Shown in pieces: positions 61,612 to 64,000 of a stretch of DNA of 64,000 nucleotides. The notes beneath the pieces are model-generated. The model saw only the letters and a program-made list of their open reading frames with translations. It searched no databases and had not been told where the DNA came from. A program made the position numbers and the translations under genes. This DNA is from Plut-88900 sp965116945 (lineage in GTDB: Bacteria; Chloroflexota; Dehalococcoidia; Plut-88900): the NCBI GenBank assembly GCA_965116945.1, contig OZ220734.1, positions 2,356,001 to 2,420,000 on the forward strand. The letters are read 5' to 3'. Position 1 is the first letter of the stretch, and each line of letters starts with the position of its first letter.

Positions 61612-61950
61612 AGATGGTGGGCTGGATTCTACGAAAGCAAGACCCGAGGCCGATTCTTGCTTCACCTCATCCGTCGGCGTCGCCTCGTCTCCCACCATCC
61701 CGATGCATTAAACGAAGTTGCGGATGAGAGCCTTCCGCTCGGGTATCATCCCATCCTTAAGGAACACTCGGAAGTTCGCACCGTACTCCTTGATCTCTTC
61801 CGTTGTCGGAAGCTCCACCCGCCGCTGCTCAATCTGGGTCGCGGCGTCCTCCCTGGCGGTCTTCGGCTGCTCCTCCTTGTGCCTCAGAGACATGATGCGC
61901 AGCGATAGTAGCTCCAGGTTCAGGTCACTGGTCTCTACGGCTTCGAAAAG
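61612..61950 (-). pseudogene. C-terminal remnant of a serine recombinase (resolvase/invertase)
   Basis: On the - strand the frame reads FEAVETSDLNLELLSLRI, EDAATQIEQRRVELPTTEEI and ERKALIRNFV, the coiled-coil C-terminal part of large serine recombinases. TAA follows at 61708-61710, yet the same frame continues with VGDEATPTDEVKQE, which looks like the normal next strand of these proteins. The catalytic and zinc parts are missing, and the remnant overlaps the end of the LysR gene by 16 nt. It is a decayed mobile-element scar. AAGCAAGA/TCTTGCTT (61635-61662) forms a hairpin within it. Confidence 0.7.
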
Positions 61951-62879
61951 TTGCCCCAGCCCCCAGACCCCTCCACCGGAAACTCTACCCCATACATTTC
62001 CTGCAGGAGCCTCAACAAGGATACGACCGTGCTGCTGTTCTGCTGCCCTCGTCGCAATAAAAGGTATGTCGGCAGTCGGACCTGTTGAACTTCCTGTAGT
62101 CCGACCCTGACCAGAGAACTCGACTCCAACTCGCGCCGCACCCCACCGAGCGGTAAAATAGAAATGCCTAGCCCCAGTTGTACCATGTTTTTTGCCGCCT
62201 CCACGCTGTCCAGGTTCATGTCTATCTTGGGAGTTACGCCTGCGTTCCGGCACACTCGATTGATAAACTGAAAGTAGGACGAACCAGGATCTCCGGGGTC
62301 GTAGACTATCAGCGGCTCCTGCGCCACCTCGTACATCGTCACCGTCATTAACCTTGCAAAGGAGTGTTCCGGGTGTACTACCAGAACAGCCTCCTCATCG
62401 TAAAGGTGTAGTGCATCCACATCTGGATGCCGCATGAACCGGGCCAGGCCCAACTGCACCTCCTCTTCTACCACCATCTGCAATACGTCTGTGGAACCTC
62501 CTACCTTGATCCTAAGGTTGGTCTCCGGATACAACCTGTGAAACTTCTGCAAAATTTCCGGCAGCACGTAGGTGCCTACCACCCGTGCGGTTGCCATGTT
62601 CAGCACCCCCGCTGAAGCCTGCCGCCCACTCTCCAGCACCTCTCTGCCGTGTCTCAGAGTCTCCATCGACCGCTGGGCAAATGGCAGGAAAGTCCGCCCG
62701 AGACTAGTGAGCCGCACCCCTCGGGCAGTCCGATGAAATAGCGGGGTACCGACCTCATCTTCTAGTGTTTGCACCCGTGCGCTCACTGAAGGTTGAGACA
62801 GGAACAACGCATGGGCCGCCCTGCGAAAACTACCTCGTTCCGCAGCTTCCAAGAACGCCTCCAGTTGCGGGATGTCCAT
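61935..62879 (-). CDS. LysR-family transcriptional regulator
   Basis: The 314-residue protein has the N-terminal winged helix-turn-helix (MDIPQLEAFLEAAERGSFRR, LFLSQPSVSARVQTLEDEVG) and a periplasmic-binding-like effector domain (from about residue 90). It should bind an inverted repeat upstream of its own or a neighbouring gene; such a repeat lies at 62930-62955. It is divergent from the small gene and isocitrate lyase downstream, which may be its targets. The effector is unknown. Its last codons overlap a recombinase remnant. Confidence 0.92.
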   Translation of the reverse strand: MDIPQLEAFLEAAERGSFRRAAHALFLSQPSVSARVQTLEDEVGTPLFHRTARGVRLTSLGRTFLPFAQRSMETLRHGREVLESGRQASAGVLNMATARVVGTYVLPEILQKFHRLYPETNLRIKVGGSTDVLQMVVEEEVQLGLARFMRHPDVDALHLYDEEAVLVVHPEHSFARLMTVTMYEVAQEPLIVYDPGDPGSSYFQFINRVCRNAGVTPKIDMNLDSVEAAKNMVQLGLGISILPLGGVRRELESSSLVRVGLQEVQQVRLPTYLLLRRGQQNSSTVVSLLRLLQEMYGVEFPVEGSGGWGNFSKP

Positions 62880-62929
62880 AATTTTTCCTTGTGCTGCCCC
62901 GTAGTCGAAATCGGGCCCGACCGGTATTT

Positions 62930-62955
62930 TCTTGATATGTCAGTGATAATCAAGA
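62930..62955. promoter_or_regulatory. Candidate LysR operator
   Basis: TCTTGAT (62930-62936) and ATCAAGA (62949-62955) form a perfect 7-bp dyad with a 12-nt spacer, about 50 nt upstream of the LysR start in the gap to the divergent genes. LysR sites are typically interrupted AT-rich dyads of the T-N11-A type, which this fits. Confidence 0.45.
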
Positions 62956-63101
62956 GCTATTACTATGACAGACAATAGGCCTCTTGTCATTGAACTCAAT
63001 TACACTAAACTAATCACCGTTCGTTCAGATTCCATCAGTTTTTCCTGGTAGGAGCCCGACGCATTACAACAGGACTACAAGTCCCTCGGATAGTCTCCAC
63101 G

Positions 63102-63332
63102 GTGCCGTCAAAAGCACCCTCCTACCTCATCCAGCACGTCCTTCCTCCCCTCACCCGAGAAATCGGACACACACCCCCTGCTGGACTACTTCGCCGGCCG
63201 GATTGGCAGTCCTTTGTGAAGAGGCGTCTGGCTACTTGGCCCGGAAACACCTACTTTCCAATTATCGAATCTACCGCCCTGCCCGAGTATGAGTTCCTGA
63301 ATCAATACTTAGCCAGAGGACTTGGAACATGA
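63102..63332 (+). CDS. Small protein of unknown function, coupled to isocitrate lyase
   Basis: This 76-residue open frame (GTG start) ends in an ATGA overlap with the isocitrate lyase start, which suggests translational coupling. It reads KAPSYLIQHVLPPLTREIGH, then RRPDWQSFVKRRLATWPGN and LPEYEFLNQYLARGL. I do not recognise it. No membrane segment or signal is present. It could be a true small partner, or the end of a longer, partly lost gene. Confidence 0.5.
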   Translation: MPSKAPSYLIQHVLPPLTREIGHTPPAGLLRRPDWQSFVKRRLATWPGNTYFPIIESTALPEYEFLNQYLARGLGT

Positions 63333-64000
63333 CCTTGCAGACCCTTACACTCAGTCAACAAGTAGAGGCCTTGGAGCGGGACTGGGCCGAAAATCCTCGG
63401 TGGCAGGGCATTGAGCGTGCCTACGAAGCCTCCGAGGTCGTCAAACTCAGGGGCAGCCTCCAAATAGAACACACCTTGGCTAGGGCGGGTTCTGAGCGCC
63501 TGTGGGAACTCCTGCAGGAACCGGAGCACGTTTCCACTTTCGGCGCCTTGAACGGCTCCCAGGCCGTGCAAATGGTCAAGGCCGGCCTAAAGGCCCTTTA
63601 TCTCAGCGGCTGGCAGGTAGCAGCCGATGCCAACACCGCCGGACAGGTCTACCCGGACCAAAGCCTGTATCCAGCCAACAGCGGCCCCGAGCTTGTAAAA
63701 CGGCTCAACAACGCTCTCAGGCGAGCAGACCAGATCCAGGCCATGGAAGGCAACACCGATACCTATTGGTATGCCCCGATTGTCGCTGACGCGGAGGCCG
63801 GTTTCGGAGGTCCAATTCACGCCTATGAACTCATGCGCAACATGATCGAAGCAGGGGCAGCCGGGGTTCACTTCGAGGACCAGTTGGCCTCCGAAAAGAA
63901 ATGTGGCCACATGGGTGGCAAAGTCCTGGTCCCGACTTCCCAGTTTGTCCGCACTCTTAATGCCGCCCGACTAGCCGCCGACGTAGCCGGTGTGCCCACT
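63329..64000 (+). CDS. aceA: Isocitrate lyase (partial, cut by window end)
   Basis: The first 224 residues are present. The family is clear from the start (QQVEALERDWAENPRWQGI), the substrate-binding SGWQVAADAN, VADAEAGFGGP with metal-binding Asp, and the active-site signature KKCGHMGGKVL with its catalytic Cys. Isocitrate lyase splits isocitrate into glyoxylate and succinate, allowing growth on C2 compounds or fatty acids. The ATG overlaps the small upstream gene by 4 nt. Malate synthase is not in the window. Possible regulation by the divergent LysR protein. Confidence 0.95.
   Translation, partial: MTLQTLTLSQQVEALERDWAENPRWQGIERAYEASEVVKLRGSLQIEHTLARAGSERLWELLQEPEHVSTFGALNGSQAVQMVKAGLKALYLSGWQVAADANTAGQVYPDQSLYPANSGPELVKRLNNALRRADQIQAMEGNTDTYWYAPIVADAEAGFGGPIHAYELMRNMIEAGAAGVHFEDQLASEKKCGHMGGKVLVPTSQFVRTLNAARLAADVAGVPT

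Noticed and set aside
62000..62253. N-terminal extension of the recombinase frame within the LysR gene
   Set aside because: Only the part after about 61950 looks like a recombinase; the rest is a shadow frame of LysR.
1..64000. CRISPR array or phage genes
   Set aside because: No regularly spaced direct repeats and no phage structural or cas genes were seen.

Overview
The window is GC-rich bacterial chromosome with dense, mostly short operons on both strands. Many predicted starts are TTG or GTG, several of them with a clear Shine-Dalgarno sequence. There is no rRNA, CRISPR array, prophage or complete insertion sequence; one tRNA-Gly(TCC) is present. The gene content is unusual: four luciferase-like flavin or F420 monooxygenases, five amidohydrolases, two phosphotriesterase-type hydrolases, two Rieske oxygenases, two mandelate-racemase/enolase-type proteins, a type III CoA-transferase pair and several VOC and cupin proteins. 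This repertoire fits marine SAR202-type Chloroflexota that degrade recalcitrant organic matter. That placement is inferred from gene content only; no phylogenetic marker was compared.

Layout. 0-5.3 kb: Rieske oxygenase, amidohydrolase, creatinase-like M24 protein, amidase. 5.3-12.4 kb (+): an acyl-CoA degradation operon (two CaiB/BaiF CoA-transferases, thiolase-like protein, DUF35 partner, enoyl-CoA hydratase, acyl-CoA dehydrogenase, VOC protein) whose content recalls the bbs (benzylsuccinate beta-oxidation) gene set. 12.5-17.1 kb (-): D-aminoacylase-like and TIM-barrel amidohydrolases and two luciferase-like oxygenases. 17.2-22.3 kb (-): short pyruvate phosphate dikinase, LarA-type racemase, acetyl-CoA hydrolase/CoA-transferase. 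22.4-28.4 kb: amidohydrolase, rhodanese, OsmC, two divergent half-size MetE-like methyltransferases, and an enolase-superfamily gene broken by two G-run frameshifts. 28.4-33.8 kb: membrane-anchored SodC-like protein, cupins, homocysteine methyltransferase, tandem phosphotriesterase paralogues, HAD phosphatase. 33.9-42.7 kb: luciferase-like plus Rieske pair, VOC plus MBL pair, SDR plus flavin monooxygenase pair, enolase-type dehydratase, and a protein made of three RidA-like units.

42.8-50.2 kb: an unknown gene interrupted by an in-frame TGA, a cytosine-deaminase-type amidohydrolase, then a two-gene module ending in a UGSC-family selenoprotein. In that gene the in-frame TGA at 46502-46504 starts the UGSC motif, and a hairpin with a bacterial-SECIS-like geometry follows 19 nt later. 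After it come an NYN-domain protein, an Old-Yellow-Enzyme-type reductase and the tRNA. 50.4-58.9 kb (-): phytoene-desaturase-like oxidoreductase and a dipeptide-type ABC transporter (fused ATPase, two permeases, and a lipoprotein binding protein with a 116-residue Ala-rich stalk). 58.9-64 kb: a regulatory region with divergent promoters and a CRP/FNR-type palindrome, a long structured leader, a cupin, a fourth luciferase-like oxygenase, a decayed serine recombinase, a LysR regulator, and isocitrate lyase cut by the window end.

Together the genes suggest uptake of peptides or small amides, cleavage of amide, ester and ring bonds, oxygenation by flavin and Rieske enzymes, CoA activation and beta-oxidation, and return of carbon through PPDK and isocitrate lyase. 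The strongest unusual signal is the selenoprotein. Several enzymes also lack a canonical active-site residue (SodC-like, OYE-like, thiolase-like, M24, OsmC, crotonase).
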